Assembly (NCBI RefSeq): GCF_037975245.1
Contig: NC_092579.1
Coordinates: forward strand, 565,001-629,000
Length of the DNA: 64,000 nt
Direction: 5' to 3'
From: Apostichopus japonicus
Taxonomy: Eukaryota > Echinodermata > Holothuroidea > Aspidochirotida > Stichopodidae
Numbering within the stretch: position 1 is the stretch's first letter; the number at the start of each line of letters is the position of its first letter. Positions 44,552 through 56,793 of this stretch are shown piece by piece. Below the pieces are notes generated by a model, which saw only the letters and a program-made list of their open reading frames with translations, did not search any database and was not told where the DNA came from. Made by a program: the position numbers and the translations under genes.

Positions 44552-45446
44552 GTATTTGTTATAAATAACGACAATGACGGTGTGTACTGGGGATGCAGGT
44601 TTGATATGTTATAAATAACGACAATGGCGGTGTGTACGGGGATGCAGGTTTGATATGTTATAATTAACAGCAATGGCGGTGTGTACGGGGATGCAGGTTT
44701 GATATGTTATAAATAACGTCAATGACGGTGTGTACTGGGGATGCAGGTTTGATATGTTATAATTAACAGCAATGGCGGTGTGTACGGGGATGCAGGTTTG
44801 ATATGTTATAATAACGGCAATGACGGTGTGTACGGGGATGCAGGTTTGATATGTTATAAATAACGTCAATGACGGTGTGTACTGGGGATGCAGGTTTGAT
44901 ATGTTATAATTAACAGCAATGGCGGTGTGTACGGGGATGCAGGTTTGATATGTTATAATAACGGCAATGACGGTGTGTACGGGGGTGCAGGTTTGATATG
45001 TTATAAATAACGACAATGACGATGTGTACTGGGGATGCAGGTTTGATATGTTATAAGTAACGGCAATGACGGTGTGTACTGGGGATGCAGGTATGATATG
45101 TTATAAGTAACGACAATGACGGTGTGTACGGGGATGCAGGTTTGATATGTTATAATAAGGGCAATGACGGTATGTACTGGGGATGCAGGTTTGATATGGT
45201 ATAAGTAACGTCAATGACGGTGTGTACGGGGATGCAGGTTTGATATGTTATAAATAACGACAATGACGGTGTGTACTGGGGATGCAGGTTTGATATGTTA
45301 TAAATAACGTCAATGACGGTGTGTACTGGGGATGCAGGTTTGATATGTTATAAGTAACGGCAATGACGGTGTGTACTGGGGATGCAGGTTTGATATGTTA
45401 TAAGTAACGGCAATGACGGTGTGTACGGGGATGCAGGTTTGATATT
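44552..45446. repeat. 49-50 bp minisatellite, about 18 units
   Basis: Units contain GACGGTGTGTACTGGGGATG, CAGGTTTGATATGTTATAA and ATAACGACAATG. Variation is mainly ACTGGGG/ACGGGG and the linker AAATAACGAC/ATTAACAGC/ATAACGGC/AGTAACGGC. These linker types recur in ordered groups, indicating multi-unit duplications. The 135-codon minus-strand frame here reads only the repeat. Confidence 0.97.
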
Positions 45447-46279
45447 CATTTTACAACTGTAGCTGAATAGTTATGACCCTTGAAATAAAAACAAGTGGAA
45501 AAGATCAATTCTAAAGAAATAAGTTACTTTCATCAAGAAAACTACAAATACATCTTCTGATTTTTGATAGAGAGAATATCTCCATACTTGACGTTGCAAA
45601 ATGAGACATTCAGATTTAAAATAAAAGTTTTCAATCAATGAATAAAAACTAAACATGTTTATGCTTGATGCCTCCTTAAAACTACAATGCGTCGAAGATG
45701 TAAACAACGGTTATTATGAACGAAAGACTTTCATTCATTTATTTTAGGTATTAACTCGTTTCGTAAATTGAAACATTTTTAATCTTTACAAACGTATAAA
45801 TACGCTAGAATAAAAATATAATCAATATGTAAGCAACCCAACAGACTAACTCTTTATCCATGAAAATGTATTTGATAATAAAACATAACGATGTGAAACG
45901 TATAATCATAAAAGACGTGGTGAATTCCCAAGACCATAAATAATGACAGATTAAAAAGTAAATTCCCCTTAAATCGGAAAAATATTCTTTAAGTATGCAT
46001 TTACCCTATATTTCTCTTTACCCAATAAAACACATTTACTCCCTAAAATAATATACACTTTTTAATCATAATAATTTATTCCTTTATGAAAGCATTCTAA
46101 TTTCGTAAACATTTAACATTTAGCAACAAGTAATTGAACATAATTGAACATTGAATGTAAACATTTTTTAAAGTACTATTACTAGTACAAAGAATAACGA
46201 ACAATTACTGTAAGCATGATTTAATTTAATTATCAACCTATATGTATCCATTTATGAAGTATGACGACTTGCTAATACT
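45447..46279. other. Intergenic, no gene seen
   Basis: AT-rich sequence with no recognised feature; the minus-strand frame at 45471-45707 is unsupported. Confidence 0.45.
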
Positions 46280-47275
46280 TTAATTAAACAACAAGCGACG
46301 TATACACTCGGTAGTATGAAAATATACTCACAGCGTAATCGTTTCATAATACTAACAGTTTAAGTATAAAGACATCCTCAACGTGTAAGCATGACATAAT
46401 ACCAACACTTTAAGTATGGAAGCATACTCACTGTGTAAGTATACATAATACTAACATTTTAAGTATGGAACAACCTCACTGTGTAAGCATGACATAATAC
46501 TAACACTTTAAGTATGAAGATATCCTCACTGTGTAAGCATGGCAAAATACTAACACTTAAAGTACGAGAGCATACTCACTGTGTAAGCATGGCAAAACAC
46601 TAATACTTTAAGTATGAAGACATCCTCACCGTGTAAGAATGGCAAATACTAACACTTTAAGTAAGGCACAACCTTACTGTTTAAACATGACATCATACTA
46701 ACACTTTAAGTATGAAACATACTAACAGTTTAAGTATGGCACATTCTCACTGTGTAAGCATGGCAAAATACTAACACTTAAAGTACGAGAGCATACTCAC
46801 TGCGTAAGCATGACATAATACCAACAGTTAAGTATGGAACATCCTTACTGTGTAAGCATGACATCATACTAACACTTTAAGTATGTGAAACAAACGGATA
46901 CTTACTGCGTAAGCATGACATAATACCAACAGTTTAAGTATGACACATCTACACTGTGTAAGCATGGTATAATATACTAACACTTTAAGTATGAGAGCAT
47001 ACTCACTGCGTAAGCATGACATACTACCAACAGTTTAAGTATGGCACAACCTTACTATGTAAACATGGCATACTACATACACTTAAAGTATGAAACATAC
47101 GGATACTCACTGCGTAATCATGACAACTACTTAGACGTTAAGGACAAACACATTCTCACTCTGCAAGCAGGACCGACTGCTAACACTTTATTGACGTATG
47201 AAAACATACTCACTGTGTAAGTATTACAAATACTAACACTTTAAGTAACGTAAAACATCATCAAATGTGTAAGCA
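46280..47275. repeat. Diverged minisatellite, units about 55-60 bp
   Basis: Around 17 units built from CTCACTGTGTAAGCATGACA, TAATACTAACACTTTAAGTA and TGAAACATA-like spacers. Units vary in length and sequence far more than those of the other arrays, so this array is older or no longer homogenised. Confidence 0.9.
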
Positions 47276-47544
47276 CGAAAGCACCGTTTTGACCTTCACT
47301 CTATACACGTGCCGAAACTTCATGCTCACTTTAACTGTTTATCATCCACAATAAACTGATTCAATCCAAAACTATGAAGACATAACCAACCTTTATTTAT
47401 CTGTATGCGACAAATAAACATCGTTGAAATTGACTAAATGTTCTTACTTTGAAGGAATTTTCCTTCGGGATTAATTATTCTCTGATTACCTTCATGTTTA
47501 CTCTACTGCGTACAAAAATCTTTGAAAGAATTTTATACCTAATA
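47276..47544. other. Spacer, no gene seen
   Basis: Unique-looking AT-rich sequence; no feature recognised. Confidence 0.4.
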
Positions 47545-47793
47545 CACTCTAAAAAGCTTGAGCAAATATTTTACCCAACACTGGGTACCTATGTATCTAA
47601 CCAAATTTGGGTAAAGATTTGCCCCCAAACAAGTAAAATTACGCCAGTTTAAATAATTTTAATTGGTAAAAAGTGATACCATGTTCAAAATTGCCAGCAT
47701 TTTACTTTTTATTGGGCAAAGCTGCATGAAAAGTTGGTTGGATTCATGCGTACCCAGCGTTGGGCAAAATATTTGCCGAACCCTTTTAGAGTG
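47545..47793. mobile_element. 249-bp MITE with TA target duplication
   Basis: The left end CACTCTAAAAAGCTTGAGCA AATATTTTACCCAACACTGG and the right end, read inverted, CACTCTAAAAGGGTTCGGCA AATATTTTGCCCAACGCTGG match over at least 44 bp with few differences. TA flanks both ends (47543-47544 and 47794-47795), as for Tc1/mariner-type elements. Internal sequence TTTGGGTAAAG...GGGCAAAG shows further dyad symmetry. The two open frames reported around it cross its ends and are not genes. Confidence 0.9.
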
Positions 47794-48043
47794 TACACGC
47801 ATAGTTAATAGTGTTTATATGACAAACGACTTGAAGCAAGTATTCAATTGTAAATCCTCGTCTTACGGTGTTTTTGAATCACCTGCACAAGGCATTTCTT
47901 TGGATCCTACAAATCAATTCTATTTATATTGGTATTAGCGAGATTTCCACTAATTATGGTTACTTCATCTTCAAACTTTATTCAACACAGTTGCGTAGCT
48001 TAATTATGAAATTAATTTCTATATTTAAATTAGAATGAAATAT

Positions 48044-50318
48044 TAGTTACAGGGCCTGACATCTTAATCCTAGCAGGATCTTCTGCAGATGCTAACTGAA
48101 ATGAAAACAAAGAGAGGGCAAAAACAGTTATCAAACTACTCATCTAAGTACTACGAATAGAATGTGTATGTAAATAAGTAGAAGTTAGAGGGCCTGACAT
48201 CTCAATCCAAGCAGGATCTTATTCAGATGCTAACTGAAATGAAAACAAAGAGAGGGCAAAAACAGTTATCAAACTACTCATCTAAGTACTGCGAATAGAA
48301 TGTGTATGTAAATATGTAGAAGTTAGAGGGCCTGACATCTCAATCCTAGCAGGATCTTATTCAGATGCTAACTGAAATGAAAACAAAGAGAGGGCAAAAA
48401 CAGTTATCAAACTACTCATCTAAGTACTGCGAATAGAATGTGTAGGTAAATATGTAGAAGTTAGAGGGCCTGACATCTCAATCCTAGCAGGATCTTATTC
48501 AGATGCTAACTGAAATGAAAACAAAGAGAGGGCAAAAACAGTTATCAAACTACTCATCAAAGTACTGCGAATAGAATGTGTAGGAAAATAAGTAGAAGTT
48601 AGAGGGCCTGACATCTCAATCCTAGCAGGATCTTATTCAGATGCTAACTGAAATGAAAACAAAGAGAGGGCAAAAACAGTTATCAAACTACTCATCTAAG
48701 TACTGCGAATAGAATGTGTAGGTAAATAAGTAGAAGTTAGAGGGCCTGACATCTCAATCCTAGCAGGATCTTATTCAGATGCTAACTGAAATGAAAACAA
48801 AGAGAGGGCAAAAACAGTTATCAAACTACTCATCTAAGTACTGCGAATAGAATGTGTAGGTAAATAAGTAGAAGTTAGAGGGCCTGACATCTCAATCCTA
48901 GCAGGATCTTATTCAGATGCTAACTGAAATGAAAACAAAGAGAGGGCAAAAACAGTTATCAAACTACTCATCTAAGTACTGCGAATAGAATGTGTAGGTA
49001 AATATGTAGAAGTTAGAGGGCCTGACATCTCAATCCAAGCAGGATCTTATTCAGATGCTAACTGAAATGAAAACAAAGAGAGGGCAAAAACAGTTATCAA
49101 ACTACTCATCTAAGTACTGCGAATAGAATGTGTATGTAAATATGTAGAAGTTAGAGGGCCTGACATCTCAATCCAAGCAGGATCTTATTCAGATGCTAAC
49201 TGAAATGAAAACAAAGAGAGGGCAAAAACAGTTATCAAACTACTCATCTAAGTACTGCGAATAGAATGTGTATGTAAATATGTAGAAGTTAGAGGGCCTG
49301 ACATCTCAATCCAAGCAGGATCTTATTCAACGGCTAATCGAAACGAAAACAAAGAGAGGGCAAAAACAGTTATCAAACTACTCATCTAAGTACTGCGAAT
49401 AGAATGTGTAGGTAAATAAGTAGAAGTTAGAGGGCCTGACATCTCAATCCAAGCAGGATCTTATTCAGATGCTAACTGAAATGAAAACAAAGAGAGGGCA
49501 AAAACAGTTATCAAACTACTCATCTAAGTACTGCGAATAGAATGTGCATGTAAATATGTAGAAGTTAGAGGGCCTGACATCTCAATCCAAGCAGGATCTT
49601 ATTCAACGGCTAATCGAAACGAAAACAAAGAGAGGGCAAAAACAGTTATCAAACTACTCATCTAAGTACTGCGAATAGAATGTGTAGGTAAATAAGTAGA
49701 AGTTAGAGGGCCTGACATCTCAATCCTAGCAGGATCTTATTCAGATGCTAACTGAAATGAAAACAAAGAGAGGGCAAAAACAGTTATCAAACTACTCATC
49801 TAAGTACTGCGAATAGAATGTGTAGGTAAATATGTAGAAGTTAGAGGGCCTGACATCTCAATCCAAGCAGGATCTTATTCAGATGCTAACTGAAATGAAA
49901 ACAAAGAGAGGGCAAAAACAGTTATCAAACTACTCATCTAAGTACTGCGAATAGAATGTGTAGGTAAATATGTAGAAGTTAGAGGGCCTGACATCTCAAT
50001 CCAAGCAGGATCTTATTCAACGGCTAATCGAAACGAAAACAAAGAGAGGGCAAAAACAGTTATCAAACTACTCATCTAAGTACTGCGAATAGAATGTGTA
50101 GGTAAATATGTAGAAGTTAGAGGGCCTGACATCTCAATCCAAGCAGGATCTTATTCAGATGCTAACTGAAATGAAAACAAAGAGAGGGCAAAAACAGTTA
50201 TCAAACTACTCATCTAAGTACTGCGAATAGAATGTGTAGGTAAATAAGTAGAAGTTAGAGGGCCTGACATCTCAATCCTAGCAGGATCTTATTCAACGGC
50301 TAATCGAAACGAAAACAA
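48044..50318. repeat. 138-bp satellite, about 16.5 units
   Basis: Units begin AAGTTAGAGGGCCTGACATC and contain AACAAAGAGAGGGCAAAAAC and CATCTAAGTACTGCGAATAG. They are nearly identical: single-site variants are CCTAGC/CCAAGC and GTATG/GTAGG. A block variant CAACGGCTAATCGAAACG replaces CAGATGCTAACTGAAATG in four units (about 49328, 49604, 50018 and 50294), spaced 2, 3 and 2 units apart. The last unit stops in this variant. Confidence 0.98.
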
Positions 50319-50617
50319 ACTAAGAATAATTTAAGAGACACAGCTGGACAGAGAGTACAAGAAAGCAATCAACAGAGCAGCTTCTTACCTCTTCTTTGTT
50401 TTTGTTTTATTTTTGTTATATCCATGAATATATATATATAATTTGGTTAACATTTTCTCTCTCTTTGAAATGAGAATGAATGTTAGGAGCGCGACATTCC
50501 CTCGCTTGACGATTCAGTTAATACCCATGGCAACGGCCAAATAAGAACTCGTTCATTATGCAATAAATTGATTCACGCGGGACGGAGGGGACAGGGATTG
50601 GGAGTAATTTATGTCAT
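50319..50617. other. Spacer, no gene seen
   Basis: No feature recognised apart from a short TA run at 50431-50440. Confidence 0.4.
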
Positions 50618-50682
50618 CTAAGTAAGTTCCCTAAGTCACGTAAGTTCCCTAAGTCACCTAAGTCACCTAAGTAAGTTCCCTC
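50618..50682. repeat. Short TAAGTTCCC/TAAGTCACC tandem repeat
   Basis: CTAAGTAAGTTCCCTAAGTC and CTAAGTCACCTAAGTAAGTT units of about 9-18 bp repeated over 65 bp. Confidence 0.9.
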
Positions 50683-50854
50683 CACTGTATACCTTGAATT
50701 CTCCCTTCGTTTCATGTTCACCTCCAAGAGACATTTTTAGCCTCGCAACTAGGAATTCAATTATTAATGTTAGGGTCACACAAATAGTCTTCAACCAGCA
50801 AGTTTAAGTTTAATGTTCTCTAAGAATATATGTCCCTGAAAAGGGCGTGTAAAA

Positions 50855-51005
50855 TGATGAATGAAGCAAGTATACTACTGTACAAAGATGAATCAAGCTA
50901 GTGTGCTACTGTACAATGATGAATGAAGCCAGTATGCTAATGTACAATGATGAATCAAGCAAGTGTGCTATTGTACAATGATGAATCAAGCAAGTATGTT
51001 ACTGT
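50855..51005. repeat. 31-bp minisatellite, about 5 units
   Basis: Units of GATGAATCAAGCAAGTGTGC TACTGTACAAT with AATGAAGC/AATCAAGC alternation. Confidence 0.93.
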
Positions 51006-51859
51006 GGCACGCAGCAGTATATTTGGAAGGATTGAAATAATTTCTGGATAAATTGCATTTTAGGAAAAGAAAGTGAAGCAGTCTTGAACTCTATGCAAAC
51101 ACAAAACTATTTACGATTGGGCCTTCATAAGAGTATTCATAGTTAAAAAGAAACGAAGTGAGAGGAAATGAAAATAAGTCAAAATAAAAATAAAATAGAA
51201 AGTTTCTTTGCTGTATACTTTGTTAGAGAAAACAGCTTCAACCCTTTTCACTGCGTTGCGAATTGAATACACTATTAACTTTTTTCATGATTAACCCAAG
51301 CTTTCCCTAATGCATCAAAATTTCTATTCTTATTGCCAAAATATATCAAATGTTCCCTACAACTTTTACTGGATTATTATAAGCCATTCTATACCAAGAA
51401 AATTAACTGACTCACAGTTCTAGCTGATGTGATGATATAATGTTTGCAACGCTCGTTTAATTGATGACTTCAGTAAAACAAGCCAAGGTCGTTTTTAAAC
51501 AGATGGATGAGGGATGTGGATTTCGTTACAGACTTCAAAATACAATTGCAACAATTTTGTTTTGAAGGATTTTGTAAACATCAATTTATTCAGAGGAGAA
51601 AAATAATCTCTTTTTTTATTATCATAATTATGAATTAAACCTTGAGAAGCCGATATTATCTGTCTCCTTGATTTAACTTCGCTAAAGCTTTAAACACAAG
51701 GTTATTCCAGATTATAGAAGATACCTTAAAGGACACTGACTTGGTAACTAATTATATTGTGATCCTATCGAACAATACATATATCCATTGGTAATATCGT
51801 TAAAACGATGGCCAGGTGCGAATTGAAGGGTAACAGTATTGTCAGAAGACGTGTCGTTC
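51006..51859. other. Intergenic, no gene seen
   Basis: AT-rich sequence with no recognised feature. Confidence 0.45.
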
Positions 51860-52310
51860 GAGTACAACCCAGTATGAGTACCATGCGATTACAAATAAAT
51901 ATCCACTTGGCAGTATTGTGAGTACCACCCAGCATGAGAATCATGCGAGTAAAAATGCAAATCCACTTGGCAGTTTTGTGAGTACCACCCAGCATGAGTA
52001 CCATGCGAGTACAAATAATATCCACCTGGCAGTAGTGTGAGTTCCACCCTTCATGATTATCATGCGAGTACAAATAAATATCCACTTGGCAGTAGTACGA
52101 GTACAGTACCACCCAGCATGAGTACCATGCGAGTACACATGATATCCACTTGGCAGTAGTGTAAGTACCACCCAGCATGAGAATCATGCGAGTAAAATAC
52201 AAATCCACTTGGCAGTATTTTGAGAACAACCCAGCATGAGTACCATGCGAGTACAAATAAATATCCACTTGGCAGTATTTTGAGTACAACGCTGTGAGCT
52301 CCAGCACTAG
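51860..52310. repeat. 60-bp minisatellite, about 7.5 units
   Basis: Units contain AGTACCACCCAGCATGAGTA, CCATGCGAGTACAAATAAAT and ATCCACTTGGCAGTA. As 60 bp is 20 codons, a minus-strand frame stays open (51765-52325, 186 codons, with VLMLGGTHTTAKWI-like repeats). This frame is most likely a by-product. Confidence 0.95.
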
Positions 52311-52904
52311 TAATTTATCTTCCAACAGTGCCGTATCTATTTTTTACGAGACATTTAATAGCAATGAAGACTCGAACCCTCTTAACTATCCCCAGCCTAC
52401 ATGAAGAAGTTTAAGTAAAATAAATAAACTCTTAGCGACCGAGGTAAGACCCTATGAACTTTGGGGCCAAGAACAAGAGTAGAAGTTTGACAATTACTAT
52501 TCATTTCACGTACGTGCTTCTGGTCTTTCGGGGCAACCCAGTTCAATGGGCTTAGCACCACCTTCTCGTACACTGACGAATTGTGATTCTCTTTCGATGA
52601 TTTACTATATTTATTAGTCTTTTAATTGTTTTCATTTAATATTTCCATAAGATGGTAAAACATGTTATTTAAGATCCAACATGTGTTAAGCGTTGATGAT
52701 CTTACGTCCATGTCAAATTCCTTTGAGTGATAACCTTTCCAATGTTGAAGTACAGAATATTTATAAAATGCCAAACTGATTAAGAAAGGTCACTGTATAA
52801 TATCATTTCTCATATAGTCTGGTTTAGATTATTTTTACCCTTATTTCAGGTTTTAGAAATATTTAATGGTAGACAAAGTGCACTATGGCATTTCGTTCTG
52901 TACC
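52311..52904. other. Intergenic, no gene seen
   Basis: No recognised coding or regulatory feature. Confidence 0.45.
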
Positions 52905-53071
52905 ATTTCTAACCCTACCCCACCCCTACAGACACCATCATCATGCCATCTCTAACCCTACCCCACCCCTACAGACACCATCATCATGCCATCTATAACC
53001 CTACTCCCACCCCTACAGACACCATCATCATGCCATCTATAACCCTACTCCCACCCCTACAGACACCATAA
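52905..53071. repeat. 43-44 bp minisatellite, 3.5 units
   Basis: CTAACCCTACCCCACCCCTA CAGACACCATCATCATGCCATC-type units, with ACCCCACC/ACTCCCACC variants. Confidence 0.95.
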
Positions 53072-54448
53072 TGCACTTCGCCTTACCGAATATCGCATAT
53101 GCCTGTTGTACACTCACGCTATAGAACGGTTAACGCTTATCACGTGTGTTACACTCGGTATTTACATATTTATCTTTATTGTATTAAAATATTTTTATAA
53201 TTTGACATATTGTAAAGAGCAATGTTATTTCATGTGCAAGGAGGGCATGGTGTCTATAGTGAATCAATCCAATTATGTTTAACTCAACTAGCGTGGAATA
53301 AATTCGACTTTCTCAACTTCTGTAAACATTTTTGTTAATTGATGATAAGAGATTTTGACCGATTACGTTTCATACTGACTTTTCTTATGAAAAAACAAAA
53401 TCAACAAATTTTCGTTAAACAAACACTCCTTATTTTAGGTTGCAAATTTGACAGAAAGTGACGTGTTTCGTTGTCTATAATCAGCCTGAAACATCCTCTC
53501 GGTAACCCATGGTTTTGGCATGAGATTGAGATAATATAGTTAAGGAGAGATAACTATATAATGTATTCACCGAATCCATTTTACCTTACTACAGATATAA
53601 ACTGGCCCCGAAACCCTAAAGATTGGTCTTGCAAACTTCACCATCAGATTAACCCGAGCTGTATGTCAGGCTATGACAGCTGCACTCAACATCTAAGTGG
53701 TCTGTACGTTTCCGAGCCGTTTCCAAAAATAAGCGCTTTATTTTTTTTTCTGCGAATAAATGACAAAAACAAACCTCTTCAAATGATATAGGCGATTTCA
53801 CATTAGCTATTTATTAAAATTGCAATGTGTGACCATAGTAGGTCACAAACTGTGGAATTGGATAGATCGTTTACATAATCGGTTATACTATGACGAATAT
53901 ACAGAGAGTGGTCGTTAGGTCATTGTAAGGTCATATTAGTCATCCAAATACTTACAAAAACTATAACATCAAAATTTGCTTACGAATGTTCTGTTTCCGC
54001 ATGCGAGTTCTTCAGCTTAAAAATAAAATATTGTTACGTTTTGAAAGGGGACATGCATTTTAAAGTAATGACAAGATGTTGTGCAAAACAATTTTCAATC
54101 TATATTTTGGTCTTGTATGAGATCATACTAAACTTGTAATGTTATGTGAATATAAATGTTTGATTGTCACATTAACATTAATTTGAAAGGATTAGTAGTT
54201 AGCAGTGTATGCATATCTTATCATTGACATAAATTTGAATATTCACAAAACAAACCACTATTCCCCTCATCATCGACTCTGCAGTTTTGTTTATATCGAA
54301 TAGAGTAATGTAATTATCTACAATTTATAGCCATACTACATATTTTATCACATAAAGGTCAAGCACAACCAACGTAATAAAAAGTCTTTCATCTGATATC
54401 TCTTTGCTTAAATGAAGGAAAGAAGGAAAGAATCCTCCAAGCCTTCCA
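53072..54448. other. Gene-poor stretch, no supported gene
   Basis: Open frame 53561-53791 has no recognised domain. Nothing else is visible. Confidence 0.45.
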
Positions 54449-54680
54449 TGATATAAATTAAAGCATACCCTATATTATGATATAAATTAAAGCATACCCT
54501 ATATTATGATATAAATTAAAGCATACCCTATATTATGATATAAATTAAAGCATACCCTATATTATGATATAAATTAAAGCATACCCTATATTATGATATA
54601 AATTAAAGCATACCCTATATTATGATATAAATTAAAGCATACCCTATATTATGATATAAATTAAAGCATACCCTATATTA
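54449..54680. repeat. 29-bp minisatellite, exactly 8 units
   Basis: Eight perfect or near-perfect copies of TGATATAAATTAAAGCATAC CCTATATTA (8 x 29 = 232 bp). The lack of differences between units suggests very recent expansion. Confidence 0.98.
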
Positions 54681-54867
54681 TGATATGTTATTAGTGTGTA
54701 GCTCAATGGTCACAAAGCTCTAAGGTAACACTTAGTATCAACTCGCATTATATCGTATCTTAATGAAATCATCGGACGTGTTCAGTTTTATTCGAGTAAT
54801 CATAGCATATCATTTGAGTAGAGAACTCCACAGCGACTCGTTGTTAAGTAGATTGGCAGGCCTTCCT

Positions 54868-54949
54868 TGACGTCATCCATGCAAATCTTAACGTAAACAT
54901 TACGGAAATGGTTTTGCCAAAAATGGCTCAAAGACGAGGCTTGACAAAG
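54868..54949 (+). promoter_or_regulatory. Candidate promoter and very short first coding exon
   Basis: TGACGTCA (54868-54875) and the octamer ATGCAAAT (54879-54886) are followed by CCAAAAATGGCT, a good start context (ATG at 54923). Nine codons later comes AAAG|GTAAAA, a plausible donor at 54949/54950. No downstream exon was recognised, so this is a suggestion only. Confidence 0.2.
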
Positions 54950-55171
54950 GTAAAACTTGTCTAGAGGTGAGCACAAAAAAAGCATCAATAAAAAAAGCTG
55001 TCTACTCTATCTGAAATCCAAATAAAGCATGATATACGCATTGCATAGTAAACTCTATACGTGTCGAAATATCTTGAAGTGGTGCCTCAAGACAAATTAA
55101 GCAGTCTCGGTTTATTTTCTGTAATAATGTGAATATTTCTAGCGTAGCCTGTATATACAAATATATTTCTA

Positions 55172-55290
<119 letters not shown>

Positions 55291-55295
55291 TTATA

Positions 55296-55346
55296 TGGGG
55301 CGTGGGCGTGGGTGTGGGCGTGGGCGTGGGCGCGGGCGCGGACGTA
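55296..55346. repeat. (GGGCGT)n microsatellite
   Basis: Eight GGGCGTG/GGTGTG/GGGCGCG hexamers directly beside the TA tract: a GC-rich, G-run-containing strand next to a pure AT tract. Confidence 0.93.
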
Positions 55347-56655
55347 TGTGCGTATTATCTTAGATTTTGTTGATGAATTTTTACAAATTTCTCTATTTTG
55401 CATTGTATACCCGCCAAATATAATTTAATAACCACAGTTAAGTGTAGTCTGCAGAATGAACAAGTACTTCTTATGAGACTCCACTCAACAAATTTAAACC
55501 ATACTTATGATATTTTGGCATATTTGATTTGTGTACGAATAAGACAAGGTATAATGTACACCTTTGCATACGTGTATGGGCGTAGACACAGGAGACATTA
55601 GTCAGCGGGACACACTAATCTGAAATCTATTTGTTCAACAATTCGTGATATAATAATTGCTTATACCCGCCCTAATTCTCCTCTCCCATCACATGTCAAG
55701 AGAATGAATAAACCAACAAAACCTACATGCATATGGTTAATAATTTAATTGATATTAGTTAAAGAAATAAACCAGTGACGTTTGAGTAAAAAGCATATTA
55801 CTTTCTATCACAAAGATACTTATTATAAATAAAAAAAGAAAATTGAAATTAATCTTAACGTTCATCGTTAACCATCTACTTTGGATGAAACACATCTAGT
55901 TTAATCATCGATCAAACATAAACTTAGTTCATTTATGATTACATCATTTTATTTGTCATATTATTTTTCTACAATGGTTAGATGAAATATTGATGTTTCC
56001 TTGGGTATGGAGGGCTGGTGTTAGTACAAGGTTGCAGGAGGTGCAGATGCAAATTCACTATATTTGCACACAACCAGTTGCGATACGCGGAACTGTCAGT
56101 TAAAGTCTGTTCATTAATGTATGTTCATTAATTACGAACCATCTAAACTTATTCATACTTGATCGGATATTAGATTGCCTATTGATGGATGACCCAGAGA
56201 AGTAACATGATCAAATATGACTCCATTTAGATGAAAATAATGATATTATCATGAATTATGCAAAGGAAAAACCACAAGGGTGAAATAAATCCGTCCTGGA
56301 TATAAAAAAGCCCATCCATTTAAAACCCAAACACATTTTCCACGTATGTGATTAATTGCGTTGTAAAGTTTAAGTTTGTATAAAATGAACAATATTACCC
56401 ACTTTAACTCAATTAATTTTGTCTCGTGTTCAGATCATCTGTTATAAGAATTGATAAGAATACAAGTTTTTGATGCTATATATGCCTATTTAATTATAAA
56501 TATTTCCATTACTCTGGTTATCTTCATCTTCTGGTTATCTTCAGAAAGATGCGTTTGATACTAACCAGTCACTTGCAAGATCCATATGTAAAACCTTTCT
56601 ACATCGTTCCTCTTTCACAATTTCAAAGCCATATTTCTGTTTATTGTCAATTTCC
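55347..56655. other. Gene-poor stretch, no supported gene
   Basis: No recognised coding region in 1.3 kb of AT-rich sequence. Confidence 0.45.
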
Positions 56656-56659
56656 TTAC

Positions 56660-56793
56660 AGACATTCTTTTCTTGACAAATATATTGCCAAATGCTTATC
56701 ATAATGCTTTATGTTTGGTCGTCTTTTTAACATTTTTTGCAGATGATCTTTCGTTCCAAATGAGTAGCCAGTATCACCTAATGAAGTAGCCAT
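56660..56793 (-). CDS. Candidate first coding exon, unknown protein
   Basis: On the minus strand ACCAAAATGGCT is a near-ideal animal start context at 56793. The following 44 codons read MATSLGDTGYSFGTKDHLQK, MLKRRPNIKHYDKHLAIYLS, RKEC. The frame would stop two codons later, but GAATGTCT|GTAAGG offers a splice donor at 56660/56659. The upstream side (56800-57010) is richer in CpG than the surroundings, as expected of a promoter. I recognise no domain, and no second exon could be identified to the left. Basic Lys/Arg/His residues are frequent. An unspliced reading starts 34 codons earlier (56895) but looks less natural. Confidence 0.3.

Noticed and set aside
44609-45016. 135-codon minus-strand frame with HTAIAVNYNISNLHP repeats
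   Set aside because: Reads only the 50-bp tandem repeat; the frame cycles with unit-length changes.
47449-47938. Two adjacent open frames (67 and 91 codons)
   Set aside because: Both run across the ends of the 249-bp MITE, so the sequence is not a single coding unit.
48044-50318. rDNA spacer or histone-cluster repeat
   Set aside because: The 138-bp unit has no coding region or known RNA signature; it is a plain satellite.
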